Of a stretch of 64,000 nucleotides of DNA, positions 1 through 13,800 are shown one piece after another. The stretch covers positions 82,207,121 through 82,271,120 of the forward strand of contig OY755244.1 of the NCBI GenBank assembly GCA_963576725.1, written 5' to 3'. Position numbers and translations under genes: made by a program. Under the pieces are notes generated by a model that saw only the letters and a list, made by a program, of their open reading frames with translations, was not told the origin of the DNA and made no database searches. Numbering within the stretch: the first letter of the stretch is position 1; each line of letters opens with the position of its first letter. Origin of the DNA: Azorinus chamasolen (taxonomy: Eukaryota; Mollusca; Bivalvia; Cardiida; Solecurtidae).

Positions 1-857
1 ATGTATATAACTTTTGTAGAGGACCTGAACATGACGCCATGTGCCAAATACGAAAGCTGAGAGCCTTCCAGTTTCAGAGAAGAAGATTTTCAAAGACTTC
101 ACTATTTGTTTCTATTGAAAACTGCCCACCCCTGGGGCGGGGCCAATTTTGACCCCAGGGCCATAATGTACATAACTTTTGTAGAGGACCTAAACATGAT
201 GCTATGTGCCAAATATGAAAGCTGAGAGCCTTCCAGTTTCAGAGAAGAAGATTTTCAAAGACTTCACTATTTGTTTCTATTGAAAACTGCCCAACCCTGG
301 GGCGGGGTCAATTTTGACCCCAGGGCCATAATTTATATAACTTTTGTAGAGGACCTGAACATGATGCCATGTGCCTAATACGAAAGCTGAGAGCCTTCCA
401 GTTTCAGACAAGAAGATTTTCAAAGACTTCACTATTTGTTTCTATTGAAAACTGCCTACCCCTGGGGCGGGGCCAATTCTGACCCTGGGGCCATAATTTA
501 TATAACTTTTGTAGAGGACCTGAACGTGATGCTCTTTGCCAAATATGAAAGCTGAGAGCCTTCCAGTTTCAGAGGAGAAGATTTTCAAAGATTTCACTAT
601 TTGTTTCAATTGAAAACTGCCCACCCCTGGAGCGGGGCTAATTTTGACCCCGGGGTCATAATTTATACAAATTTTGTAGAGGACCTGAACATGATGCTAT
701 GTGCCAAATAAGAAAGCTGAATACCTTCTGGTTTCAGAGGAGAAGATTTTCAAAGTTTTACTATATGTTTCTATTGAAATCAAGGCACCCCTTGGGCGGG
801 GCCAATTTTGACCCAAGGGCCATAATTTATATAACTTTTGTAGAGGACCTCTGAAAC
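1..857. repeat. 163-bp tandem repeat, about 5 copies
   Basis: A unit of about 163 bp, starting TATATAACTTTTGTAGAGGA and ending with a GC-rich TGGGGCGGGGCCAATTTTGA stretch, repeats about five times (starts near 1, 166, 329, 492 and 657), with a partial sixth copy ending near 857. Copies differ by scattered substitutions, and the last full copy is the most diverged. No coding potential is credible. It lies upstream of the first visible exon of GST gene A, probably in its intron 1. Confidence 0.9.
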
Positions 858-1029
858 CGCATGATAAAATGTAACCGAACTTCAGATAAATGATCTTAGT
901 ATGAAGCTCTATCAGATTCGCTAGAAGAACCCGGATCTATGAAGAACTCTGGCAACAGAAAGAAACATCTTAAGAAATCTTCTCCAAACCCAGAGCGTCA
1001 GATTTGAATGATACTTGACAGAAATAGTC

Positions 1030-1260
1030 CTCTAATAAAAACTGTGCCAAAATTTCTATCACAGGAAACGGTATGTGCCATCCACAATCCCAAGATGTAC
1101 TCACATACCAAATTTGGTATTCCTATTTCAAGAAACAAAGGGGATATGGCCCGGGCAATGTTTTTCTCTAACTGAGGTCAGAGATCAAGACACAGGTCAG
1201 AGTGACCAGAAAACGGTACGCGACACTTCCCCATCCAAAGATGCACTCACAGTCTCGTAA
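1030..1260 (-). repeat. AGGTCA-rich dispersed repeat, minus orientation
   Basis: Read on the minus strand, this segment resembles the repeat array at 37640-38700: shared phrases are ATACCAAATTTGGTATGTGA, GTACATCTTGGGATTG and AGTGTCGCGTACC. It carries a palindromic AGGTCA-GAG-TGACC at 1194-1208. It is a single copy of roughly 150 bp plus a partial one. A GA-rich run (1261-1302) follows directly. Confidence 0.6.
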
Positions 1261-1302
1261 AGAGAGAGAGAGAGACAGAGACAGAGAGACACAGAGAGAG
1301 CT
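1261..1302. repeat. GA/CA-rich microsatellite
   Basis: Imperfect run of GAGAGA and GACAGA units. Confidence 0.85.
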
Positions 1303-1725
1303 TACTGTATGCCACCAGAGTCATAATTTTGTATGCCACCAAATCAAGCTTTGTTGATATAAAACGAAAATGGTTGCTTAAATGCAGAGCGAAAGAGTCC
1401 TGTTTTTAATATCCGCTTAAAACAGGTATTTTTGTGGGTTTTTTGTTTCGTTTGAGACACCAAAACAAAGTGCTCGTTTATTCTCCCCGCCATAGGTATG
1501 AGGGGGTATGGGAGGACCATCTCCCATCATACCTTACAAAAATGTTTAAGACAGGTTTGACTGTAATGCTAAACGATATATATGTTAATGCGTGTCAAAT
1601 ATTATAGATTCGGTTTGGTTATTGACGCAGTCTGTGGTCGTTGTCTACACTGTTTCGCCATTGTAGTGTGGCTCAAATACGATTCGAGTACAGCCTAATA
1701 TAAAGTATTGTTTGTTGTTGTACAG

Positions 1726-1801
1726 CTGGCACAGCCTATAAGACTGCTGCTTACACACGTTGGTGAGGAATTCGAGGATGTCAAATACGAAATGGGAGAC
1801 G
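1726..1801 (+). CDS. GST gene A exon (equivalent to gene B exon 2)
   Basis: 76 nt, begins after TTGTACAG and ends before GTGAGTAG. Encodes [18 protein letters not shown] then VKYEMGD plus one base of a Gly codon. Same length and phase as gene B exon 2. Confidence 0.93.
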
Positions 1802-4800
1802 GTGAGTAGCTCTACACCAATGTAGAAGGTAATTCACGAAGCCTTCTAGGCCGTACAAATCATTTCTTCAGCAGACTCACTCAGGATCCTTGGTCTATGG
1901 TCGTTTAAGATATCAACACAGTCCTCGCTCATCGTTTGTACATGTATCACACCGTGTCTGCAATACATTATTAACCCTTAACTCAATGAATATAGAGGGT
2001 AAACATATTCATTAACTGGAAACTAGCAATGGCATCATGAACGAGGGGATTTTCACAATGTAAGAAAATCTATGTTTATATTCATGAGTAAACAGCAGAG
2101 AATGATCAGATAGCTACTACAGGGGCAGTCTACTCAGATAGTTACTACATGGGCAGTCATCTCACATAGCTACTACAGGGGGCAATCTACTAAGATAGCT
2201 AGTACAGGGGCAGTCTACTCAGATAGTTACTACATGGGCAGTCTACTCACATAGCTACTATAGGGGCAGTCTACTCACATAGCTACTACAGGGGGCAGTC
2301 TACTCAGATAGCTAGTACAGGGGCAGTCTACTCAGATAGCTAGTACAGGGGCAGTCTACTCAGATAGCTACTATAGGGGCAGTCTACTCACATAGCTAGT
2401 ACAGGGGCAGTCTACTCAGAGAGCTAGTACAAGGGCAGTCTACTCACATAGCTACTATAGGGGCAGTCTACTCACATAGCTACTACAGGGGGCAGTCTAC
2501 TCAGATAGCTACTACAGGGGCAGTCTACTCAGAAATCTACTATAGGGTCAGTCTACTCACATAGCTACTACAGGGACAGTCTACTTACATAGCTACTATA
2601 GGGGAAGTCTACTCACATAGCTACTACAGGGGCAGTCTACTCACATATCTACTATAGGGGCAGTCTACTCACATAGCTGCTACAGGGGCAGTCTACTCAG
2701 ATAGTTACTATAGGGGCAGTCTACTCAGATAGCTAGTACAGGGGCAGTCTACTCAGATAGCTAGTACAGGGACAGTCTACTCAGATAGCTACTATAGGGG
2801 CAGTCTACTCACATAGCTACTATAGGGGCAGTCTACTCACATAGGTACTATAAGGGCAGTCTACTCGGATAGCTAGTACAGGGACAGTCTACTCCGATAG
2901 CTACTACAGGGGCAGTCTACTCACATAGCTACTATAGGGGCAGTCTACTCACATAGCTACTATAGGGGCAGTCTACTCAGTTTGCAAAGGCATAACATTG
3001 CGTATCTATTGGTTAAAACCACACGCACACAAGAAACACATAGCCATGAGCTATATCCTGTGACACATAGCCAAGAGCCAAATCATGTGACACATAGCCA
3101 ATAGCCATATCCTGTGACATATAGCCAAGAACCATGTGCTGTGACACATATACATGAGTCATATCCTGTGGTTACTGATACAAGCTGAGGGAAATAAATG
3201 CTGGCAATGAGCTTTACATCAATTGTCTAAACAGGGAATCGTTAATAGTTTTAAATGCGTATTTGATCATTTAATGACATATGTCAAAATTAAACTTGGT
3301 ATTAGATGAAAGAGGAGACCATTGAACTTCAGTCTGGTTAGCTTTCATGTGTGTATCTATTTGAAACTTGAACTTACTCGTATATCGGCTGTGTATCTTG
3401 CATAATGCTGCGGTTTCACCCCGACTACATAAGCATCATAATCTGAAAAAGGATAATAGCCATACCATGAATATTGAAACCTTGAATTTCGGTCTGTTCT
3501 AAACTGAATGCGAGGTAACTTTGTCTACATATGAAGATTAAGACACTAAATATTGATCATATGTTAACCACCTTTAGAGATAACTCAATAAAACTTCACA
3601 GTCCACAGTCACCTTTAGAGATAACTCAATAAAACTTCATAGTCCACAGTTACCTTTAGAGATAACTCAATAAAACTTCACAGTCCACAGTCACCTTTAG
3701 AGATAACTCAATAAAACTTCACAGTCCACAGTCACCTTCAGAGATAACTCAATAAAACGTCACAGTCCACAGTCACCTTTAGAGAAATAACTCAATACAA
3801 CTTCACAGTCACAGTTACCTTTAGAGATAACTCAATAAAACTTCACAGTACTGCACTTACAATTTGACAAAGGCCCGTAACTGCACATAATCTCTGTGAG
3901 GGGGTGCTGCAGAATGTATAGATAGATATATATAATGACATAGTGACATATGTATCTATTAAAACTTCTAACTAAGAATTTGATTCCATTAAAACTTCTA
4001 ATTCGGTGAAAGTGACAGTCCTTCGGTGCACATGTATCCTACGGACACAAGTCTGGTTTAAATGTGGATTTTAGCAGTTTCAACGATACACAAAAAGCTC
4101 TCTATTCATGAGTAATCTACGTGTCTCATTATTACGTACATGTATATTGATTAGATAAAGGGTTAGCTGTAATTCAGGGTATTGTCGATAAGGTTTGACC
4201 TGGCACTGCATGAATATTCCGCCTTTTTCCTTAAGCTGTTTTATCCTTCCAAACACACACGTGAAACATGCGTCACTATCACGATTTTTCATCGACGAAA
4301 GACGGCGGAAAGTAATGAGTGCCAGTTCAAACCTTACGGATAATATCTAATTCTTGTCAATATTCCGTGATAACTATTTGTAGACAACAGTGCACATGAA
4401 CTAAGGCTGTACGGTTTGCCTGTTCCACAGCCAATGTCGCACCTGGGATTACCTGTAAACGCTTTGGATCCAGGTGAGACGCTGAGTAACCCGGCGTCTC
4501 ATCAACATCAATATGTGTGTTACGGTGGTAAAGGTTTTGAAAGATTAAACAAATGAAAATTAAGCAGACGGAAAATTTTGCAGACAACAATATTTGGCAG
4601 CGAACAAGTCAACAATTTCCCTCACATAAACTCTTTTTCACGCATTTGCAAACAGAGTAGATCCAGATCAGATGGCTCCTATAGGGACTGTCTGATCAGG
4701 GTCTGCTCTGTTTGCTATTGGCATGATGTAGTTCTGAGTACAGTTTATACCTGAGCCAAAACATCCTGTGCACATAAGCCACACTAAACATTCAGCTTAT

Positions 4801-7800
4801 AAACATCCATAATGTCATAATGCCTTACATTAAACAGGTAAATGGTTACAGCTATTCTGTCATTTAAAGCACCCGAAGAGGTTATTTTGTAAATATGAAG
4901 CCACGCAAAAGTTCCAAAATTGCAGACTGTTTTTGGTTCTGACGAACTCGTTTTACTCATGTGCAGGTCCTGAGTACAGTAAAGAGGCATGGACAGGGGT
5001 CAAACCAAAATTAGCAGACATTCTACACTTCCCAAATGTGAGTAGCAACAGTGAATATCACATCAGCAATTAACATAATACATTTATAGTGAAATGGTAA
5101 ACCTTGATTTGCTTACAACAGTTCAAAGTAACGTTTTAAACGGTTTTCCGGATACAGCTTCTAAAGTGTCTACATGTATTATATAGACAAGCAAATGCTT
5201 CTTTAAAAGCTGGTAGATGCTTATTGCATTAAGCTTCCACCTGCCTGTACGGCCTATAATTAGATTTCTCTTTGTTTGTTGCATTACGAGATTTTTAATG
5301 TATATGTAATTTTCACATATATGCTATTGCGAAAACAGTCATATCTATATGTACATGTAATTCTCACATATACAATATCGCTAAAGTAGTTATATCTATA
5401 TGTATATGTAATTCCAACACTTATATTAGCGCGTATGTAGTCATATCTATATGTAAATGTTATTCTCACATATATAAAATCACGAAAGTAACCATATCTA
5501 TATGTATATGTAATTCTCACATATATACTATCGCAAAAGTAACCATATCTACACGAGCATTCGGGTGTAAGGGTTTTGTCCAAATAATTTATTTTCATAG
5601 TCTTTATAATTAGCTCTATGGGAAATAATACAGACTCGGATCAACCAATATTCTACAACGCGCTAACTGATTCAGTGATATAGAAAATGCTTATTTATTT
5701 ATTTATTTATTACAACTACAATGAGTGTAGACTCAAAATGAACGATGCCTGACCTGGCTTCACGCAAACCCTGTACAAGAAATGTGTATAATTAGACGTT
5801 ATATGTTATACATATGTTCACATTTATATATATTTTACAAACACATTATTATGGGTTTTTTTTTATAGATTCCGTATTACCTTGACGGGGATGTCAATAT
5901 AACACAGAGTAATGCAATACTGAAATACATCGCCCGAAAGCACGGACTGGGTAGGCGTAGTAAATAGCAAATGTTATACACCATCTGATTACCGACGTCC
6001 CTTCAATTGTGAATTACTTTAACCCATTCAATGCTGAATTTTCAAAAGGACTATTCTAAAGTTCAAAGAGGTCAGGCTTACAGTGAATATTCAGGGACAA
6101 GAAAGATATAACATGACAACTAGTGCAGAGCCTGGTGAGAGGGCTCTCCTCTAGGTCTACACGTTTGCAAAGGACGTTAGTAACTCGTTTCAGTTATCTG
6201 AATGTTCGTGGCATGGTAATTTCTATTGAACTATAATTGAGCTAACTATGAGTTGTAGAACCTATCCAGAGCGATTTCTTTATTCACCACTTTTGTTTAG
6301 TTTGTATTTATTAACAGTCAGTGACGGCTTAATTCAGAACGATGGCTTTTTGCATAACCTTTATCCTGCATTAAAATGCCACCTATCTTTTTAGACCTAG
6401 AATTGAAATTCAATTGTTTTCAGGAATCATGGTAGGGGTTTACTGTATGTCATTTGAACAATCCCTAAAAAGGCGACACACTCTATATATTCTACACACG
6501 GCTGTACCATCAACATGTTCATGTTTGCCAGTTTGTCTGTGTAGATAGATCCTATGTACACACGATTGTGCCATAAATATCTTCACGTTTGCTATTTTGT
6601 CCATGTAGATGGATCCGAGGCACACACGATTGTGCCATAAATATGTTCACGTTTGCTATTTTGTCCATGTAGATGGATCCGATGTACACACGATTGTGCC
6701 ATAAATATGTTCACGTTTACTATTTTGTCCGTGTAGATGGATCCGATGTACACACGATTGTGCCATAAATATGTTCAGGTTTGCTATTTTGTCCATGTAG
6801 ATGGATCCGATGCACACACGATTGTGCCATAAATATGTTCACGTTTGCTATTTTGTCCATGTAGATGGATCCGATGTACACATGATTGTGCCATACATAT
6901 CTTCACGTTTGCTATTTTGTTCATGTAGATGGATCCGATGATCAACAGAAGGCCGTTGTTGACATGTTATTGGACGTTGCCATGGATCTGCGTAATGGAA
7001 TCGTGAGCCTGTGCTACGACAAGGAATACGTAAGTATAATTTTGTCTGTGCGACTAAAGTAATGCGAGACCACAGGCATATTATACAGAAATATGTCTTT
7101 ATTCATATCATGTATCTTTCAGTTAAAAAAGGGTTAACACATTGCTATCACATATTCACCATTTCTATGGCGTGTCAGACATTGCACCATTTCTATGGCG
7201 TGTCAGACATTGCACCATTTCTATGGCGTGTCAGACATTGCACCATTTCTATGGCGTGTCAGACGTTGCACCATTTCTATGGCGTGTCAGTCGTTGCAAA
7301 ATCCAATATCTGTATATATGTGTTCTATAAAGTTCTATTTGTGGTGTAAAATACAATTTATATATGGTAAAGAACACATGGATATTGTAAAAATGATATA
7401 TTTATTATAAAATGTCGTATATATTTTTTCAAACTTGCATACATGTATGTATATGGTATAAATACTTATGATATATATTAACGCATTGCATTCAATATCG
7501 TTTATCTTTATTGATAAAGTGCGTATATATGTTGTAAACGATCATATATATGTGGTATATATAATTTTACAATATAAATCTAACTTTATAGAACACATGT
7601 ATGCAGTTGTATCACACAGATATACAGTTATAGAATATTGCAACGTCTTACATGCCATACACTTGTTAATCTTGATTTGGGAGTCAATAGTTTATAAACA
7701 GCTTGATTTGGGAGTCAATAGTTTATAAACAGCTTGATTTGGGAGTCAACAGTTTATAAACAGCTTGATTTGGGAGTCAACAGTTTATAAACAGCTTGAT

Positions 7801-10800
7801 CAATCTGAAGTAGTCCAAATTGCACCATTAACTTTTCACAGCGGGCCAAGGTTTAATACTCACAGCGGGCCAAGGTTTAATACTCACAACGGGCCAAGGT
7901 TTAATACTCACAGCGGGCCAAGGTTTAATACTATGAAGTATCTTATTGGAAAACATAAACGCAAATACTGCATGCTATATTTAGCCTCTAAAACGTCGAT
8001 GCAATTTGTAGCGGAATGTTTATCCCTTTCAACGCTCAATTGACGCAGTAAAATAATGTTTAACTAATGAGTCCACTCAGTATGAAAGGCTTAAACTTTC
8101 TAGAAGTCTTTGAATGACAACTAATATGGATCCTGATCAGAGGGTTCCTTACGGAGCCGTCTGATCTGGGTCTATACTGATTGCAAATGCCAGTACATGA
8201 TAGTCCCTCAGTCAAACAGTCAAAATACAAATAGTTATTACCAGGTACTAATGACTAGTCCCCAAACACTCGCGCAAACATAGCGTAGCTGGGACTGTCA
8301 TTATATGGTTATTTTATACTGACGTATATTAAATAGCTGGAACTGTCATCAATGTTAGTTTATGTAGACGTATCTTACATAGATGGGACTGTCATTAAAT
8401 GGCAGTTTTTGCTAATGAATCTTAAATAGCTGGAGCTGGCATTATATGTTTTTTTATGTTGACATATCATCAATAGCTGGGGCTGTCACTATATGGCTAT
8501 TTTATGTTGACGTATCTTACAAAGCCGGAGCTGTCATTATATGGCTTTTTGTTGACGTATCGTAAGTAGCTGGGACTGTCATTATATGTTTTGTTATGTT
8601 GACATATCTTCAATAGCTAGGGTTGTCATTATATGGATTTTTGTTGGCGTTTCTTAAATAACTGGGGCTGTCATTATAATTATGTTTTGTTATATAGACA
8701 TATCTTCAATAGCTGGGGTTGACATTATATGGTAATTTTGTGTTGACGTATCTAATATAGATTAGGCTGTCATTATATGTTTTCTTTTTGTTATGTTGGC
8801 ATATCTTCAATATAGCTAGGGTTGTCATTATATGGATTGTTTGTTGCCTTATCTTAAATAGCTTGGGCTGCCATTATAATTATGTTTTGTTATATTGACA
8901 TATCTTCAATAGCTGGGTCTGTCATTATATGGTTATTTTGCGTTGACGTATCTTATATAAATGGGCTGTCATTATATGAGGTGTTGGGGGGGGGACTGAA
9001 TATGACTGAATGCATTCCTATGGTATGACGAATTATTGTTATAATATCTAATTTCTTTAACATAAAATTGCCAGATTTCCTGACATAAAACGATTAAATA
9101 TCCCATAAAACATATAGTTACCAAATATGGGTACAAAAAAGTTTGATATTGTTTACATTCTTAAATTATGTAGAATGAAGTAATTTGACATAGATTTGGC
9201 AACAACGATTTTGTTTGACCTTTGTGCTAGGTTTATATCCAATTACAGAGTCTCGGAGATATCACCATTATTGTTATTATTATCATTAATGATGATTATT
9301 ATGATTTTTATTATTATCATTGTTATAGTTATCATTATTATCATCATCATGATAACATTCATATAATATTACATTTTGAGGTTATTACAATTCATGTATA
9401 TAATAGTGATAGTAATAATAGTAATAACAATAATAACAATACTAATGATGATGGTGATGATGATGATGATGCGGACAGGGTTATTTTTAAGAGATTGTAG
9501 TATCATTTTAAATGAACTCGGAAAAAGTTTTATTGCATTGCAAACAGTATAAAATAGTCAAATAATGGAACCAGCCAATGTTAACAGTGCTATTGTCGTC
9601 GGACGAAAAGAAAAAAGTGTAATGCATCATTTCCAGCGATAGTGTAAACGATACAACTGGATACGGCGCTAGTATACTGTAGGTAGCAACTGCAGCTCTA
9701 GTTATTTTGACTTTTAGACATCGCGTATTGTGACTTTGTTGGGATTTTAGTTGTCTGTACCTGTACTGCTGGGTGGGGGAAATTAGAATTCAAAATTACC
9801 ACCAAGGGCTATGAATGGAATTTCGTCACGCATGATTGCACACAAAGGTGTCAGTAGTTAACAGGTGTTTACCTATATGTACAGTTAATTCGAAGGGATG
9901 TAACCCGTGCCAGTTTAAACTAGTATGGAGCTAGTTAAGGAACCTGACCGGACTGACCCGTAGCCAATTGTGAACCAAAAGCTTCTGAGGGTGAAATCCG
10001 AAATAGAATCGATCCACGGGGACAGTGGTGACGAATATGTGTGCGAAGATTACTCGCAGCCTCCGAGACCTCAGCGGTTTTACCAGTACCTGGACAGCGA
10101 ACTCCCAAGGGACTTATACGTAGCAGAGGTACTTAAAGGTCAAGTAAACAGGTAGGACACTTTTTCGTAAATATTTGACAAATGGGTACCTTGTACGACG
10201 AAGTTTCGAAAAAACAAAAAAATACAGTCATATCGCACATAGCAGCTGTCATATATCACCGATAAGTAAGCACTGGCTGATTTTGGTCGTTCGCTTATCT
10301 CCCTTGTGATGACGTCACTTGTGACATTCGCTATAAATGTCGAACTAGATATCGTATAGAAAAGAATCGCACGTAATGTACTCCTGCTTCGTTTTGAGTG
10401 CTAAAATGGCAATTTGTGCTACCCATGGGTGTATCCCTGCCTATGGGTGTAGCTCCTAATCCAACAGAGACTAAATAGAATTATTTAAATTACCAAAAGA
10501 CGAGAAATTCAAGAAAATGTGATGTGATTTACATTTTGTCTCGACGGCTGTTTTCCGCGAAATTTATACTAGAGATGCAGCGGTCTACAATTATAAAAAT
10601 GATATATGCTACATTCTGTTATAAATGTGACTTAATTAGGTCTAGCACTGTAGGTTAATGGGCTTTTTCTTCGTGGAAAATTATTCTATACAAAAGTTTT
10701 GTTAACAGCGTAAACCCAAATCACGCAGGAAGTGTCTGATCAGGATATGCTCTGATTGCTTAGTCCGAAGACTTATGTCTTTAGATTCGACTATTTTTGT

Positions 10801-13800
10801 CTAGCTTCTCTGTAATCCCTGTAATGAATATTCATGAGGTCATGAAATCTTTAATAAATAAAAATGATAAATAAACACAATTTAGCACTGTTTGCAGCAG
10901 ACACCTAATTCCCTTTAAATCAATTTCCCAATCCTTCTCTTCTTATATAAACGGCTTCACGCGCGTTTGCAAATAGAGTATATCCAGATCGGACAGTTCC
11001 TGTAAGAGCTGTCTGATCAGGTTCTGCTCTGTTTGCTTGCGAAATTTGGTTGATCTAATCCTAATTGATCTGTCAGAGCCAATGATCTATTTGAAAAGTT
11101 AATATTGTGAAAAAAACACCTTTAGATCTTCTTCATGAATATTCGTGTAAGAAATAATGATTTCATGGAGAGTTAATGATATATGAGACCTACCGGTATA
11201 TTATTTCATAAGCAAATCGACAAGAACCTGATCAGAAGCTGTCTGATCTTGATCTACTCTGTTTGTAAATTTGTTTCAATACGTTTGATCTGGGTCTACT
11301 ATGTTTGCATTGGCATAAACAGGCACGTGGAATAAAGGGTTTATATTCGTGAAGTGATTTACTGACACATATTTTTTCATCAGGGAAATAGTTTATCATA
11401 AATATGATCCTTTTGCAATTTTTGAACATGGACAATTTTGACCATAAATCTATAGGAAAAAAGTCATTCTGGATTTCTGTAATTTACGGAATTGTTCATT
11501 GGATACGTTTTATAATTATAGTTTTACTGATTATTACCTACATTTTGCCCAAAACTAACTTTGAGGCACCATGACCGCAATGATTGATTCTTTTGACAAG
11601 TTATCACAGCTACAGAAAGGAATGCAACAATACGTAATATACAGGAAGCGGGTTTTATGGCCTTGCAATAATCATTGTCCCCTGATGAGTATTTGACAAA
11701 GTGCCACTATGATAACTGACATCTGGAGACTGACCCTGCATGGGGCATTTCGTGTGTAATATGGCTTAGTACAATATGGCCTAAGGCCATTTAACATTCA
11801 TTCATACATGCATAGAGAAATTCTAATGGCTATGTTTACTGTTGTTTCCATATACACGTAATACAAACCATAATTAAATTGCACATACGAGTATACTGTA
11901 AAATTATGATAAAGAAAAATGTAGTAACAGTTTTAATGTGTTGACTATATTTTTTTTTAGACATTTTTATTTGTGGTAGGTCCAGTCATTTAAAAATAAT
12001 TCACAAGCTTTAGAAACATGAATATATTTAAAAAAAAATAGTCATTCTTCAAGACTGACAACCATTTATTATCAAGATCCACCTTTTTCTCATTTTCCCA
12101 ACAAAATACATATTTTGGTAGTTCAACCTTTACTCGATTTTCCGAAAGTAATGCATCATTTTGGTATTGGAAATATTAAAGTAAGATAAATAAATAAATA
12201 ATTTTCTATTTTTCTGTATTTTGGTGGAATTTCTTTTTTTCTAAAGTACGTACATTTATACATAGTACTATGTTACTGAACGAGAACGTCCCATTTCATC
12301 TGAACCCACTTTACCTAAATATGAAATTCATCTAAAGTTGTCTGGTTCTGTATAAAAGTTGTTTGGACCCAACTCATGGGCGGGACCCAACTGGTCCCTC
12401 TGATCTGAATCTACACTATTTGCTAATGGTCTTGGTCCTAACCTCATCCTCTTTTTAAATTATAGTCTATGAATAGTGTAAATTCACTGACAGGTAAAGT
12501 AAGTTTTAACCATTCGCTTGCTATTCACGTCAATATACCAACCTGTAAATAGTGAAAACCTGCAGGAGCTGTCTCATCAGGGTCTACACTATTTACAAGT
12601 TGATTTACAGCAGTGATTGCACAGCGAAATACGTGTACACAGTGAAGCTATATATAATTATACAACAGGGCATGGGTAAAAGGCAAGAGAAGGTTTAAGA
12701 TTAACAAAATTAAAAAATATGTGTTTAATTTTAAGTATCATTGTATTTCACACCTAAAATAAACATCACACCCCATAAATAGTTTACCCTACTCGATAAA
12801 GTGTCACTTTCTAAGGCTAATCCATGGACGTAATGTCTGGAAAAGTGTGAAAATAATTTGGGTATTTATAGAAACTTAGGAGTCGGATTTGATCTAATTT
12901 TATAAGCATACAGAACAGACCCTAATTAGACGGTTCCTGTAGGCTCTGATCTGGATCTACTTTGTTTGCAGATGCGTTAATTTAAAGGAAAAGGTTAAGT
13001 TTCTGCGTACATTCCTCCCTCTCAATGGGATCCCTGACTGGCGAGCATCACAAGTGACGTCACGCAAGGGAGATAATCATGTATCGATTTTCAAAATACA
13101 CGGTTCGCGGTACAATAAAAACTCGATTCAAATCAAAACTAGATAAAAACGGTAAGAATTTTCTAAAACTTGGTGTTTAACTAACTGTATACTATCAGAA
13201 TTTGACGAAAACCCAATCTGTTTACTTGACCTTTAAGCGATGCCAAAACGATTACGGCAAAATCAACGACTACAGAGAGAGGTTAGCGGAGCGAGCTAGG
13301 GAATTCCCAGAATGTCCTGGGGCACGTCTGGTTAAGAGACGCAATTCGTCGCAAACTTCACGTCAGAAGAAATGTACGATCTACTGTTACGTCCTAACGG
13401 CGTTCTTAAGCGGAGAAAGGACGAGGGAAATATACGATGTTTCCTCCAACACGCATGACATGAATAACGATACAGTGGTCGTAGATGAGGGACATGACGG
13501 CAACGGCAATCTGGTAAACGAATTCATGAAGCCCGATGCCCTTGCGATTCTTACGCAACTGCAGTCGGAGGTGATGGAGATCTCGAAGAGACAGGAAAAT
13601 GACTCACACATGTTAACTGATCTACGGTCTGATATTGTAAGCATGACCGTCACTTTCCGCACACTTCAAGGGACACTGAATAGCATACTTGTCTACCGAC
13701 GCAGACAACGAGACCTAATATGGGCAAACTACAGAATGACATTTCCAAACTTGACGCAACTTTAGCCATTATGAATAAGAGTTTCTGGACAACCCCGTAG

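Larger units (their letters stand above)
10295..13076. mobile_element. putative decayed DNA transposon bounded by about 38-bp inverted repeats
   Basis: Left end TTATCTCCCTTGTGATGACG then TCACTTGTGACATTCGC (10295-10331). Right end, read on minus, TTATCTCCCTTGCGTGACGT then CACTTGTGATGCTCGC (13041-13076). About 33 of 37 aligned bases match with one 1-nt gap. The interior starts with an ATG at 10406 and reads MAICATHGC with stops, then LPKDEKF. This is faintly like a THAP zinc finger, a fold found in P-like transposases, but far too broken to assign. Several MITE family 1 fragments lie inside. Confidence 0.5.

Noticed and set aside
1..1725. Exon 1 of GST gene A
   Set aside because: No ATG followed by a GYW-type exon ending in RG-GT was found; gene B intron 1 is 4.1 kb, so exon 1 is probably off-window.
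5284..5598. 104-codon minus frame with TYRYGYF repeats
   Set aside because: 51-bp AT-rich tandem repeat; the frame is kept only because 51 is divisible by 3.
7011..7410. Open frames with [10 protein letters not shown] repeats, one beginning inside a GST exon
   Set aside because: They run out of frame through the GST exon and the 28-bp repeat.
13387..13662. 91-codon minus-strand frame
   Set aside because: Shadow of the decayed plus-strand ORF1-like segment; no recognisable motif.
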